DNA of 64,000 bases from Buxus sempervirens (lineage: Eukaryota; Streptophyta; Magnoliopsida; Buxales; Buxaceae): the NCBI GenBank assembly GCA_947561395.2, contig OX387192.1:2852001-2916000 (forward strand), given 5' to 3'. A model generated the notes under the pieces. The model had not been told where the DNA came from. It did not search any database and saw only the letters and a list, made by a program, of their open reading frames with translations. This document shows, one piece after another, positions 32,283-44,021 of the stretch; within the stretch, counting starts at the first letter, position 1; every line of letters starts with the position of its first letter. A program made the position numbers and the translations under genes.

Positions 32283-34516
32283 TGTGAGACATGGAAAATC
32301 AATTTAATGACTTCCTAATCATCACACGGGATTCATTAAAACAAGGAGTCGCCACCATTATGTTTAGGTGTGAATGGACACCAAAATATCAAATCAAGGA
32401 GACAGAAATTAGAGTTAAAATAACTCTAGTTTAAAATACAAAACAACCAGAGATGAGTAAGGGGATTAGATTATGAACAGGGGAAGGTGTTAGGCACCCC
32501 TATTCATCCACACAAGGTGGTTGCTAGGTATTGTTCATGTTAAAAAGAAAGAAGGCTTGCTTAATAACAAAAAATCATAAAAGTAACAAAAGTGTATGGT
32601 TTTTCATATGAATATCCCAATTAATTCAAAACTTTCAATATGATCACCATTCTAAAGGTTTCATGACTGAAATAAAATAGAGATAAAATCAAAGAAAACC
32701 AATCTAAAGTATAACCTGAAAAACTAGCTTTAGGCTAAACCATTAAAAGGTTGAAAAACTAGATTGAAATCTCTTGATTAAAACATTGAAGAGTAAAGTT
32801 CTTTAGGGTAAAGATCTGATCCAGATCTCTCTTTCAACCCATGTTGAAAAAAACCATCAAAAAGGAGAGTTTAGATCATAGGATCCACTCTCCAAGATTA
32901 AAACAACTTCAAAATTACATCATGAAACCTTATAGGTTACTTTCAGGCTTTTGGTTTTAGATCTACCATATAGATCATGGTAAATCCAGAATCCTAGCCA
33001 AATATCACCTAAACCAAGAAAACAGTGATGTAGGTGTAATGGTGTGAAAATCCAAACTATAGGAGGCAGTGAGGATCTCATGCTGTAAACAACCTGGATC
33101 CATAGGATTCCTCTAGATTCAGAATAAAACCCTTACATAACATCAACAAAGTAATAAAAACCACATATCACAGATTATAGCACGTAGGGGTATATCCTAC
33201 GGATCCACCTATTCTCTTTTCTCTTAGCTCTCTCTTCACGTTTTACGGCTAAAGAGAAGTCTTGAGGTACTTGGAAATAGGTTTGGGATACAAACACAAA
33301 CACGAGGCCTTATTCTACAAAAAAGAGAAGAACAGATTATAGGGTTCTATTCTAAAACCCACCTGTTCCCCTTTCCCGTAGCTCTCTCTTCACGTTTTAC
33401 GGCTAGAGCAGAGTCTTGAGGTACTTGGAGATAGGTTTGGGAATACAAGTATAAGCTAGGCCTTATTCTACAAAAATGGAGAAGATTATACTATTTCTAG
33501 AATTAAAAACAGAAAATAAAAGAGAAAATGGACTTACCTGGATTGAGAAAGCAGAGAAGCAGGGGTTCCCTTATTCACTTGGAGCTCTTCAAGCTTTAGA
33601 TTCTTGGCCTTTTGCTTGAGGAGAGGCCCTCTATTTATAGGCAAACCGAGGGGCATGGTTGGTCCCAAGGGATATGCCAAAATCTTCCAATTGAGTTAAA
33701 AAAGGATTTAATATAAATCCATTAAACCACAAAGGATAAACAAGAGGATTCGAATCTCCCAGAGAAAGATTTAAGTGCAGATAAGGCTCAGAAATCGAAA
33801 AAGGATAAATTCGCTCAAAAAAACCCGTGCTCGTATATATAATAGGGTCGTGCCTTGCCCGTATTGTTAATACGGTCCCGGCATGACCGTATATCAATTG
33901 CGGGCAAGACCAGACCGCAGATAAAATATGGGCATTTCATGCTTTACCAAATTTTACACTTTTTTGACCTGTTTCTGCACAGGCAATACTTATTTACATC
34001 TAATATCACTTACGTAAATGTCCTCGTATTTTTTAATCTCCATTTACTTAAGATATTACGTGTAAATAAGCAAACACCCCCCATTTGAATCCATTAAAAA
34101 TAGTTCCAGACCCAAATTCCCAGTGACTAAAAAGTCAACTTTCCAGTTCCAGGCTAAATTCCAATTTTTCAGGTCCGGTAAAAAGATTCAACATGTTAAT
34201 ACTAAGGTATTCGTCAAGATTTAAAATCTCAAAAAATTCATTTATTCAATAACATTGCTAAAAACTTGATTACCGGGAAAAATTATCTTGAATCTTGGTT
34301 TAAAAAATATTTCATTTTCTAGGGTCAAAAGTCAACAAAATTCAACCGGAAAAAGTTTGACTTTACACAAAAGATTGAATTCGGGCATTTTCCTTTGTGG
34401 TTTTGGATTCAAATGGGTTAAGGATCTCAAACCCAATACTAAGAATTGAAAATTTCAATAAAATCTTTCTCTCCTTCAAGATTTATCAAAAATCGTGCAA
34501 TTTTGGGGTGTCTACA
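32283..34516. mobile_element. Solo LTR, 2.2 kb, second family
   Basis: It starts TGTGAGACATGG and ends GGGGTGTCTACA. It is flanked by the 5-bp target duplication ATACG (32278-32282 and 34517-34521). It contains GGAGTCGCCACC near its start, a phrase also found in the LTRs at 52514 and 63387, suggesting related Ty3/gypsy families. A block beginning TCTCTCTTCACGTTTTACGG occurs twice (about 33229 and 33384). There is no internal domain, so it is a solo LTR. Confidence 0.88.
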
Positions 34517-35374
34517 ATACGCACACGTAAATTCTATATAATATAGATTATAATACAATAATATATTATAATATATATAATATTGTAGTAGTATTATACA
34601 ATATTAATAATATATAATATTATATTATAAATCATATAATATAAATTATATATAATATATGCATATAATATTATGATTACATCATATAATAATATTGTTA
34701 TTATAATATTCAATATACCCTAGTCTAATATTTTAATATATCATATTATATTGTATCATATTATGATATTAATATATAATATTTTTTACAAATAATATAA
34801 ACATATATATAATATGAAATATTTATTTATATAATTTAATATATATACCATATTATGTATGTCTTACATTTAATATAAACATAATAAAATTTATATTTTA
34901 ATATCTTATAATGTTGTATAATATATTATATTATATATATGTTTATATTATATGTAAGAAAATTATATATTAATATTATAATATAATATTATGTATTAAA
35001 TAATATTATATTATAGTATAATATTATACAATAATATACTATAATATCTTATATTATAATATATTATTATAAAATTGTATAATATACATTATATGCAATA
35101 TAAAATATTATATCTTACTTAATTTAATATAATATTATATGTAATATGTTATATAACATGTTATATTGTAATGCTTATAATATTATTATTTATTATAATA
35201 TATATTATATATTATGTTATGCATAATCTGTAGAATCATTGATTTTGGAAACTTAAGCACCAATGTTTGTAATCCTTACAATCATATTTAAGATAGATTA
35301 TGATTATGGCCTAGATTATAACATTAGATTGTAGAATCCGTCTAAAAAATCCAAACCAAACACACTTTCTAGAG
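34517..35374. repeat. AT-rich tract, right part
   Basis: Nearly 700 bases of TATAATATTA-type sequence (34522-35220) are followed by AGATTATGATTATGGCCTAGA and TAAAAAATCCAAACCAAACAC. The last part is roughly complementary to the TTGTTTGGATATC...GATTTTTTAATC stretch near 32035. The whole may be one AT-rich inverted-repeat element split by the solo LTR, but this is unproven. Confidence 0.65.
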
Positions 35375-36002
35375 TATAAAATTGGGAAAATTATCGAATG
35401 GGGCACCTTTTGCCCGGTATTGCCAAAAACAGGGAACGAAAATTGATATTGCGTGAAAAAGGTAACTTTTCTAAACAAATTGCGGAATGGGGGGGCCAGG
35501 TCATCTGGGGCTGAAGTAATCAAACCAACAAAGGAACACTTAAAAACTATCAAGAAAAAAGAATATGGTAAATAATTTCAGAGATAATTCGGTGTTTTTA
35601 TGAGAGCACTCAACACTAATGAAAAAGGATATGCATGAAGAAAAAAATATTTTCCAATGCTTTGATTGAAAGAAGTTTCTTGTGGGGGACAGAACAACAT
35701 CACATCTATTTCCTTGTAAAGCTGCTTTAAAGGAGACTCAGAAGCTAGGTATGTAGTTGTAATTAACGCAACTTACGACATCACAATTAGATACAAGTTG
35801 TTTAGTAATTCTTCTAATTTAATCCTACAGCTATATTGGACATAACATATATCAGCTCTACTTTATCACATAATACGGTTTAGTGTCCTTTATGGAGGAA
35901 AGAAGAGAAGTCATTAAAAGGGAGGAAACAACAGGATGATATTAACAATTCTTATGGAAGAGACATTCAATAGACCCACAGATTTAGCAATATGAGGCAT
36001 AC

Positions 36003-36335
36003 CATCTAAAAGATAATCAAGGCCAACATAACCCAGAGTGCCTGACAGTTTGATGTTCTTGTTTTGAGCCCCAGAAGTTACAGCAAGACCAAAATCAGAA
36101 AGCTGAATGAAGGAAAAAAAAATTGAAAAACAGCAACATTTTAGTAAATTCATAAAGGATGACAAATGAATATATTATGTAAGCTCTGAAAATCAATATG
36201 AAAAATTCAAGCAAAGGTAGAGGATTTGACCTTTGCATTGAACTTGGAATCCAGAAGAATGTTTGATGATTTTAGATCTCTATGGATCACCGGGGGATCA
36301 CAATGCTCATGGAGATTTTCTAATCCCTTGCTCAA
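36003..36335 (-). pseudogene. Captured receptor-like kinase fragment (catalytic loop and activation segment)
   Basis: Two exons of a plant receptor-like kinase are readable on the minus strand. Exon 36231-about 36335 gives [19 protein letters not shown] then [13 protein letters not shown], the catalytic loop with the HRDLKxxN motif. A 128-bp GT-AG intron (36103-36230) follows. Exon 36003-36102 gives [11 protein letters not shown] with the DFG motif, then [17 protein letters not shown]. The usual APEY reads GLDY, so Pro-Glu is lost. Both splice sites survive, which points to capture from genomic DNA. The rest of the kinase is missing. The closest remembered relatives are RLKs of the At1g80640 kind. 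It lies wholly inside the MULE. Confidence 0.88.
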
Positions 36336-36618
36336 CACCAATAAAGTCAAAATAACATATGCTAATATCGGAAGTCATTGCTTTACAAGGAAATAGATAC
36401 AAGTTGTAATTAACGCAACTTCCATATGTAACTTAATATGAGCATGCTCAGTTGCGTTAGATGTAAACCATCCACAAAAAACAATATCATGATATGAGCA
36501 TGCCCACTGTGCCAGTTACCTACATTGTTGAGATTAGGAACTTAAGTGAGTTATGCTTTAACACTAATATGTGTAGAGCTTTTTACGTGTGCCTCAATAG
36601 GCCAAACTGAGACGTACC

Positions 36619-38673
36619 TTATTCACGCAAAGCCTGCGAGTGGGCCACCATCTGCTCCCTCAACTTGTTTTCTGGATCTAGTAGAAGGCCCGCCAACAAC
36701 TTCCTCCGAAATTGCCCGATATTCGTCTGTTGCATTAAACTTTATCATTATAGCAAAAGAATTCTAGAGCACGAACCTAATGCATATATTTATTTATATA
36801 CTTGCCTGCGCAAATTGCGAGACCAATGCATGCCCATCCCAATACTCCATAAATTTAAGAAGGAACACACCGCAATCAACGCTATATCACACAATGCAAA
36901 ACAGAGGTTAGAGATATAACAGCTTGCTGAAACACAATCCTAAACTAATCACTTACGCGTTATCTTGCTTAGGCATTTTTGGATAGTAGACGGCCCACCT
37001 GGCAATTCCATTTGAATATCCAGCGGCATATGTACAAAATAATTTATCAAAAAATTTCGCCTGCATACATGAACTACATACTCACTAAGTGCATAGAAGG
37101 AAATTCAAAATTATAGAGTTCCATATGCATATAGAACCAGTAAATCTCCACTTGTTTTGTTATCTGGAGCAACATAAACTAATGCTAACTACTTGTAAAA
37201 TGCAATGATAGTTATTACGCACCAGACTTTTGATGATTCCCTTATATTGTTGCCCTCGCCGGTGTCCTTGCGAATCCAACACCTCGATCCTCGTCTCATT
37301 GTGATTGAACACAACAAGGAACCAGTGGTTCCTATGACAGACGGGGACGAAAAGCTACAAGGCAATCATAGCATGAAAACAAATACAATGGTTTCCATTA
37401 ATAATACTGTTATGAAAAACCCTTCAAGTAGACAAGATAGCACCGAACCATAGAAAATGCAAACTTACACACCAACTTGCAATGACTTAGCAACCTGCCA
37501 GTCTTACCGACAGTGAAGAATTTTTGGAATGCAGCCTTCTGGGTTATTTCGCCGCTTATTATTGCTTCCTAAAATTTATAATAACATCGGTACTCCACAG
37601 GAGCAAGAACAATATACAAGTTCAAAGCTAAGGCAATATACTTACACTGGCATAGGGGGGCAATATTGCTTGCGAAGCGTCGAAGAATGACGTAACTGAT
37701 GCCTCATTAGGCAAACACCATGGGCAGCCACAACCTAATTTCCATAGAACACGCAATTATGTTATCTTACCATATATGGATATAAATATTATATTGTAAT
37801 TCAAAGTTACAACGTAGTGCTTCCCACATACCGAGCTCCCAATCATGTGTTTGTCCATCGAGCAGCGAATCTCGCCCATCATCACATGAGTGCTGTCGAG
37901 ATCGACAACAGTCGTGCTATACAAAAATAGGAAGTCATTCGACTTAGTGTGGGGAACGCACAACGTAAATATGACAACCATACAAGAATTCTTATGTTTA
38001 TGTAACTATGGACCCCACATACGCATACATGTTGACAATGAATGGTTAAATATGACAATAATAAGTATAAATCGTGCTAATGAAGTACTTACTCTTCATC
38101 GCGGCTAAGATAAACCCAATCGCAGAGACGCTTTTCGTCATCCCTGAGTGGAGCGAATTTGTAGACCATTACATAAGGAGACGAAAGCTTTGTTGCTGTC
38201 TGCTTTATTCGTCTTTTCCTACTTGCAATTGGCACCGTGCGCGCAACTGGGGGGTTCCTCAGAAGGCGCAGCCACATCTGGTGGCACATCCCCGCCTGCG
38301 TCCTCATAGGTGGTAGGATCCTCAGTCAGTGCACCACCACGGTCCAAAGATGTATGAGTGGGTGGCGGCACACCAACTCCTACATCACCAGAGGACGTAG
38401 GCTCCTCTCTCGGACCTCCCTGTGCATGGAGACGTCTCTCGATGTATGCATCGAGAGAGGTGCAGCAGTGCTGCATCTCAGTGGCAGCTGCTACCATCCT
38501 CTGCATCTGGATCCGCAGGCCCTACATCAACAGCAGCAATGAAAGATTATAAAGTGAAACAATTACAACTTCAGCACAATGTCATTATAGCAACTTTTTA
38601 CCTCGTACACAAGAGACGGCAATCCGCCTCTATCCCTCCGACCGTAGCGTGTATCATCCCTACTATCAGCCAT
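36619..38673 (-). CDS. Ulp1/SENP-like cysteine protease (C48) gene inside the MULE
   Basis: Nine exons can be chained with GT-AG (one GC-AG) splice sites and matching phases: 38673-38602, 38521-38093, 37916-37832, 37734-37648, 37568-37471, 37331-37223, 37060-36957, 36881-36806 and 36726-36619. The product is about 390 aa. Catalytic motifs appear in C48 order: NHWFLVVFN (His), then EVLDSQ (Asp), then PKMPKQDNAVDCGVFLLKF (Gln region and Cys). C48 enzymes cleave SUMO or related modifiers from proteins, usually in the nucleus; the target here is unknown. Exon 2 needs one frame change near 38263 (a run of six C) or an unseen intron. Start choice (MADSRDDTRYG) is tentative. It lies on the minus strand within the MULE repeats. 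Confidence 0.82.
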
Positions 38674-38959
38674 AGCAATCAATTATATCTGCACATGTAT
38701 TCAATTTCATATGCATCGAATAAACCCAGAATACAGAAATAAATTTCCTTGTATGACTACTTGAGCAATGCACGAAGCGAACCATAAGGCGTTCACAACC
38801 GCGCCAAAAAAATCCGAACTAATGATAACAATGAAAACTACTTAATCTGCTACTCAGTACAACACACAAAATAACACTGGTAAATATGGGATTTTACTAG
38901 TACGACGATTATATACAATCATAATGTTATTATTTCCCACAAAATAATCATCGCAATAT

Positions 38960-39690
38960 TATAATAGGAATAAACAAAGTTCATTGCATACCAAGACATA
39001 TACTAAGATTGCTAAAAATATTCTAAACTCCCTTTGAACATGAGTCAGAATCTGCGTCTTCAGGTTTAGATGCTTCAACCACCTTACGTCCTTGTGTTGG
39101 AGGCGATTCAAAGTCTGAGTAGTCGGAATCTTGTTCCAAAACAAACCTACTTTCATTAGATATATCCAACTCCGATTGGAAAATGGTGTCACCATAAATA
39201 TCTCATACCTTACGTGAACACTCTTCAATGTCCTCACCCTTGCCTTTAGCATTTCTAAACATTTCCAATGCCCTTTGCCTTCTTAAACGGCTTAACATGT
39301 GCCAAGTTTCTCTTTTTATTAATTTCAACGCACGTTCAACTACGTCATTGTTAATATGCTCAATATCCAAGGACCTTCGTCTTGGAATTGTCATTTCCCG
39401 ATAACAGAGCCTACTTTGTAGTAGTTTAGCATGATGATAGTGTTGGGTCCACTGCTTTCGAAGATGCGAAGAGATCCCTTGTTGTGTGGGTACATCGCGT
39501 AGACTACAGCAACATCGAGTAGAGCAACTCCCACGACTAGCCATACTCTATAAGAATTTAACATGTATTTCTTCCATGTTAGTGGGAGATAGAAGCATGC
39601 TTTATGTCCTCTAAACAAATCACAAGAATCTATGAACATGATAAACTCAATGGAGTTTGAATACCAACAACGTAGGAACATTACACAAAT
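38960..39690 (-). other. Coding-like stretch upstream of the ULP gene, unrecognised
   Basis: The minus strand reads IKRETWHMLSRLRRQRALEM then FRNAKGKGEDIEECSRK (39203-39360), a basic and charged segment. Within 38960-39200, in another frame, is an acidic one: ESRFVLEQDSDYSDFESPPT then KPEDADSDSC. This looks like fragments of real exons, perhaps a separate gene or a 5' part of the protease gene. No family was recognised and the splice pattern was not resolved. Confidence 0.4.
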
Positions 39691-41570
39691 TTTCAGAACC
39701 CCAAAGACTGGACTCCAAAAACAAAGTCTCCTTCCATGTATCTATTCCCTTATAGTAATACTGTTTTAACAAGGCAAACGTCACTAGAATATCCTACCCC
39801 TTCCTCCAAATACTTATCTATAAAATACAGATATTTAGCAATAGTAGAACATTCACTTAATTTCTAAACAATTATGAATCATCAGGAAATCCTCAATTTG
39901 CAAAAAGCTAAAGCATTGGTACCCTGAAGCTCCCAAGCAGATCATTGCAATGTAGTTCCCCATACGCTTGCAAGTAGAGGATTTCTCCACAGACTCATAT
40001 GGGAGCTAGGATAACACATAATCACATTTTATAACTTCTTCAATGCCTAGTTGTCTAGCACAATGGGAGAGAAATATTCTCTGATGCTCTAATCCAAAAA
40101 ACTTAAAAAGTGAACAACATTACTCTATAGGTACCAGCTCCAATGTGATAATCAACTCAAAGAGTTAACAACTATTACATCCACCTTTGAAAGCAAGCAT
40201 TGCTGTCTGCAATCAAATATAGCCATACCTTCGGCATTATTTTTGATAATATTTCCTAAACTTGCCTTGAATGAGCAATTGAGGATATAGATCCATCATG
40301 CAATATTTTTAACAACTAGTATATAACCATGTCTCTTCGATTCCTAATACGATTAGTCCAACAGAAAACATTGATATACTTCACAAATTCCTTCAATTGC
40401 CAGATTTTTCTCTCCAATAAAAATGTAACCTTTCCAACCAGGAAAAACTGCTGAAATTAGTGTTCATACTAATGACTGGCCTCCTTATATGAAGTTGTAC
40501 TCTATATGGAAGAGCAAACACAAGGGTCAATGACAATGAGCATCAACCTTTGACAAAGGCTTGAAAATATATGCAGGACATATGATGATTTCATATATTC
40601 TTTACAAATTCAAGAAAGTTTTAGGAAATCAAAGAGAACTTCAGAATCTGACATGATGAGGTCCCACTTATTTGTTTTTTTTCCCTTCTTCTATCCTTTC
40701 TGTTCATTGGGATGGTTTTCTCTTGTTAGAGATGTTATTCGGTTACTAATGTATTCTTCTTCTATATTAGCAAATATTTCAATGCAAATGGATAAAAACA
40801 TGATAACTAAAATTCCAAAAAAAAAAAGGGGATACAGCAACCTGTACCGAAACAATCAGAAAAAATAGAGAACAAGTGATTATAAGAAACAATGTTGTTG
40901 AAAAGGGAATGGCCAATTGCCAAAAACCTACAAGTTTCCATCATTCAATCCCTAAATAGAAAAGAACCCTAGAAAAGAAATCAAGTAGCAACAAAAGGAA
41001 AAGAATCGAGAGAGCAACAAAAATACCGGGGACAGGAGCAGTGGGTGGTCGACGGCGTCTGCTTCAGATGGGGGGTGGCCGCAGAGTTCGTGAAGCTGGG
41101 TGCTTTCCACTTGCCAAAAACAGCCGAGGTTGCCGAACGGAAAAGGGGGAGACGGCTTTCCACTTCTCTCAAAACGAGACGAACAAACCGAAAGGGGGTT
41201 GACGAATGGGTGTCACCGGAGGGCCTATTAAGGGCACACGAAAATAGGCAAGCGCCTTCAAACAATCTCCAGGTGCAGTCTCCGGGGGTTCCAAAGAAAT
41301 AGGGTGAGTTCGGTCTTGGCGCGAACAAAAATAGGGTGAAAGCGAGAGGAGATAGAGGGGGTTTGGCGCGAACAGAAATAGGTTGATGCGATCGACGTCG
41401 CCAGAGAGAGTGACTGGCACGGTGGGGAAGATGGGAAACGGGGTTTGAGCTTTCCCTTCTCTCTCTTGCCGCCAAGCACGAACCCGTTCGAATTGAGAGA
41501 GAGGGAGAGAGGAGAAGCGTGTTTGGGTTGCTGACGTGGGAGAGAGGGGGGGCAAAATGGGAACAAAACA
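39691..41570. other. MULE interior without recognised coding, GC-rich near the right repeat
   Basis: 39691-40980 is AT-rich with no convincing gene. 40981-41570 is more GC-rich and holds overlapping long open frames on both strands (40981-41595, 41169-41684, 41258-41629, 41045-41302). Several frames being open at once argues for composition rather than coding. Its place upstream of minus-strand genes and inside the terminal repeat suggests promoter or 5' leader sequence. Confidence 0.5.
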
Positions 41571-42072
41571 GTGCCCGATGACCTGGCCCCCCCATTCCGC
41601 AATTTGTTTCGAAAAGTTACCTTTTTCACGCAATATCAATTTTCGTTGCCTGTTTTTGGCAATACCGGGCAAAAGGTGCCCCATTTGATAATTTTCACTA
41701 TAAAATTAGATTCAATCCAGGTTCAATAATGCCGACTAAACACCCCGACGTTCAACCGAGTAACTGTGGCAAAAAGCTTGGTCCTCGACTTAATTACATA
41801 TTTCTTTCAGAGAATGATGACAGTTCAAACCTTTTTGCCATTGTACACTTCTGTCTCCTCATCTCAACCTTCGTTGCCATCTCTCTCCCTTCTGCAGCGA
41901 TGCGCCACCGTTGGACAAATCCAACAGCTTCACACTCTTACCATTAAAACCGGTCTGCACCTCAACAATCCCTTAGTTGCTGCTAGATTTGTCCAATCAA
42001 TTTGTTCTACATTTGAGTTTTGTTCTTCTTTTTCTTCCTTCCCACCAAAACCTGGCGATGTCGATTACTTAC

Positions 42073-44021
42073 TGTCATGCCCCGAGTACTAAACCTTAAT
42101 AAATACATAGGCCCGTACCCCAAAGCACGACCTCGCTCGTAAGCCAACAACGATGTGAAAACAAATGTACGAACCAGATTAAAACCAATAATAAAATTCA
42201 AAGATTTAATAACATCTCCTAATGAAAATTTGTAAATACCATAAGTGAAATTCCTATAAAAGTTCCTCCATATTCAATATCTCAATAAAATCCTATCACT
42301 ACCAAGTGTTCAGACCTACCTATCAATTTAAAACTAGTAACTTGAGAGGAAGGTCGTTCACTGCCCCTTTGGTTTTGCGTTCTCCTCAAGACCTGAAATT
42401 TAATCAGTAGGGATGAGTACGACGACTCAGTAGATGGAGCTATTTCACTCCATATAATAAGATTCACAAAGTATGGCAGTTATCTCAGTATTTAGAGTCT
42501 AACAAGAATAAAATAATATGCAGAAATCAGCACCATCATGAACAACTTTATCATATATCATGTGCTACAACCATGTGTTTTAGAATCACGTATGCCATAT
42601 GCAAACATTACTTGTAAAATCAATCACACGATAAATCGCAAGGGTCCTTCTCCCCCTGCTACCCTGTCAGTCTTTATAAATCTCATTGATCAACATTTAA
42701 TAACAAGCAGGATGAAAGAAATAAAATTTTCCAAACTGTAAATATTTAAATATAGGTTCCTCATGCCTAAATTTAAATATTTAAGTAATCAAACAATGGT
42801 TTGTCTCTGTTCTGAAAACAATGGTAGGTTCTCCAATACAAAATATTTATTGTAAGTTAATGATACCTAAATTCACTTATTTAAATAATCAAACCATTCT
42901 CAGTCTTTTCCCGGAACCAAAAGAGAATCAAATCATCCTCTGTCTTTTCCTAGAACTCAAAAGAAGTTTAGGATTTTACCTTATGCCTAAACTTTAAATA
43001 TGTAAAAGTAACTTGATTCTTTTTAAAGAATATTGAATGACAGAAACGTCCCATTCATTTTTCAATTCCTAAATATTTATAGAAAGGTTCCTGTACCTGA
43101 ACTTTAAATATAACCTTAACTTTTAATTTCAAATAAATCATGTATCTCTTTTCCCAAACGAGCATATCACTTCTTTTCTAATACCAAAGGATCTGACAGA
43201 GTCAAGCAGCATTCAATCGTTCTCTCTAAATTTTTATAAAGCAATTTAGGTACCTGAACTTTAAATATTTATAAAACAATTCATGTCCCTCTTTGTATCT
43301 TTTCCTACCAAACAAAAGGGTTGAGTCTCTCTCTCTTTCTTTCTTCTCTCTTCCCAAACAAAACAAAAGTACAAGGCTCATGTCACTTTCCATTCTCTCT
43401 CATTTTCTTCCCTTTCTCTCTCATTTCCCAAAACAAAAGGGACCCTCATCTCTACGGTCTCTCTCTTTCTTTCTTCTCTCTTCCCAAACAAACAAAAGTA
43501 CAAGGCTCATGTCACTTTCCATTCTCTCTCATTTTCTTCCCTTTCTCTCTCACTTCCCAAAACAAAAGGACCCTCATCTCTACAGTCTCTCTCTCTTCTT
43601 CTTCACCAAAACACGAACCACTCTCTCTTTTATATGACACATTGAAATAGAACAAACATAACATCACAAAAGGGAAAATCAAATCATAAGGAGAGAATAG
43701 CAGCACCTACCTGGCTGCTTTTGCTTTTAGAAGACCCAACAAAGAAGGAAGCTCAACGACAAGGCCTCCTCCCTCTCCTGGTCGTCAAGTACAAGCCCCA
43801 ATTAGTGTTGCTAAAAAAAAGTTAATGAGATAACCCTAATCTTTATTTATACACATGAGGTAAAATGTCCTTAATATCCTTTAATCATAATCAAAATACC
43901 CATCTAGCCCTGAGGGTGTGAGATTTAATCTCAACCCTCCCATTTACCATCCCCAAAAGCTTTTTGACTAACCAATGGGGTGAAGCCCGGTCAATGTTGA
44001 AAAGTTGACCGGGTTCTTACA
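42073..44021 (-). mobile_element. Solo LTR, Ty3/gypsy type, inside the PPR gene
   Basis: It starts TGTCATGCCCCGAG and ends CGGGTTCTTACA, with the 5-bp target duplication CTTAC at 42068-42072 and 44022-44026. Read in reverse it begins TGTAAGAACCCGG and ends GGGGCATGACA, as in gypsy LTRs. It contains a tandem repeat of about 132 bp (43325-43585). There is no internal domain. Confidence 0.92.
43325..43600. repeat. About 132-bp tandem repeat in the solo LTR
   Basis: GTCTCTCTCTCTTTC, CAAAAGTACAAGGCTCATG, TCACTTTCCATTCTCTCTC and AAAACAAAAGGGACCCTC recur at 43325 and 43457, with a third start at about 43583. The overlapping serine/leucine-rich frames here come from this repeat. Confidence 0.9.

Larger units (their letters stand above)
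35384..41698. mobile_element. Mutator-like element, 6.3 kb, carrying a ULP-like gene and a kinase fragment
   Basis: Inverted repeats of about 125 bp close it at both ends. Left GGGAAAATTATCGAATGGGG and TTTGCCCGGTATTGCC match the complement of 41575-41698. A 9-bp target duplication TATAAAATT lies at 35375-35383 and 41699-41707. Inside, on the minus strand, are a Ulp1-like protease gene (36619-38673), a coding-like stretch (38960-39690) and a GC-rich promoter-like end (40980-41570). A receptor-kinase fragment (36003-36335) lies near the left end. No MULE transposase, SWIM or DDE motif was recognised. ULP-carrying MULEs are known in plants (Kaonashi-type); assignment here rests on structure and content. 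Confidence 0.92.

Noticed and set aside
40981-41684. Three long overlapping minus-strand frames at the right end of the large MULE
   Set aside because: All three registers are open over a GC-rich region that includes the terminal repeat, with no domain. It is more likely a leader or promoter.
43293-43650. Two overlapping plus-strand frames rich in Ser, Leu and Phe
   Set aside because: They arise from the 132-bp tandem repeat of the solo LTR.
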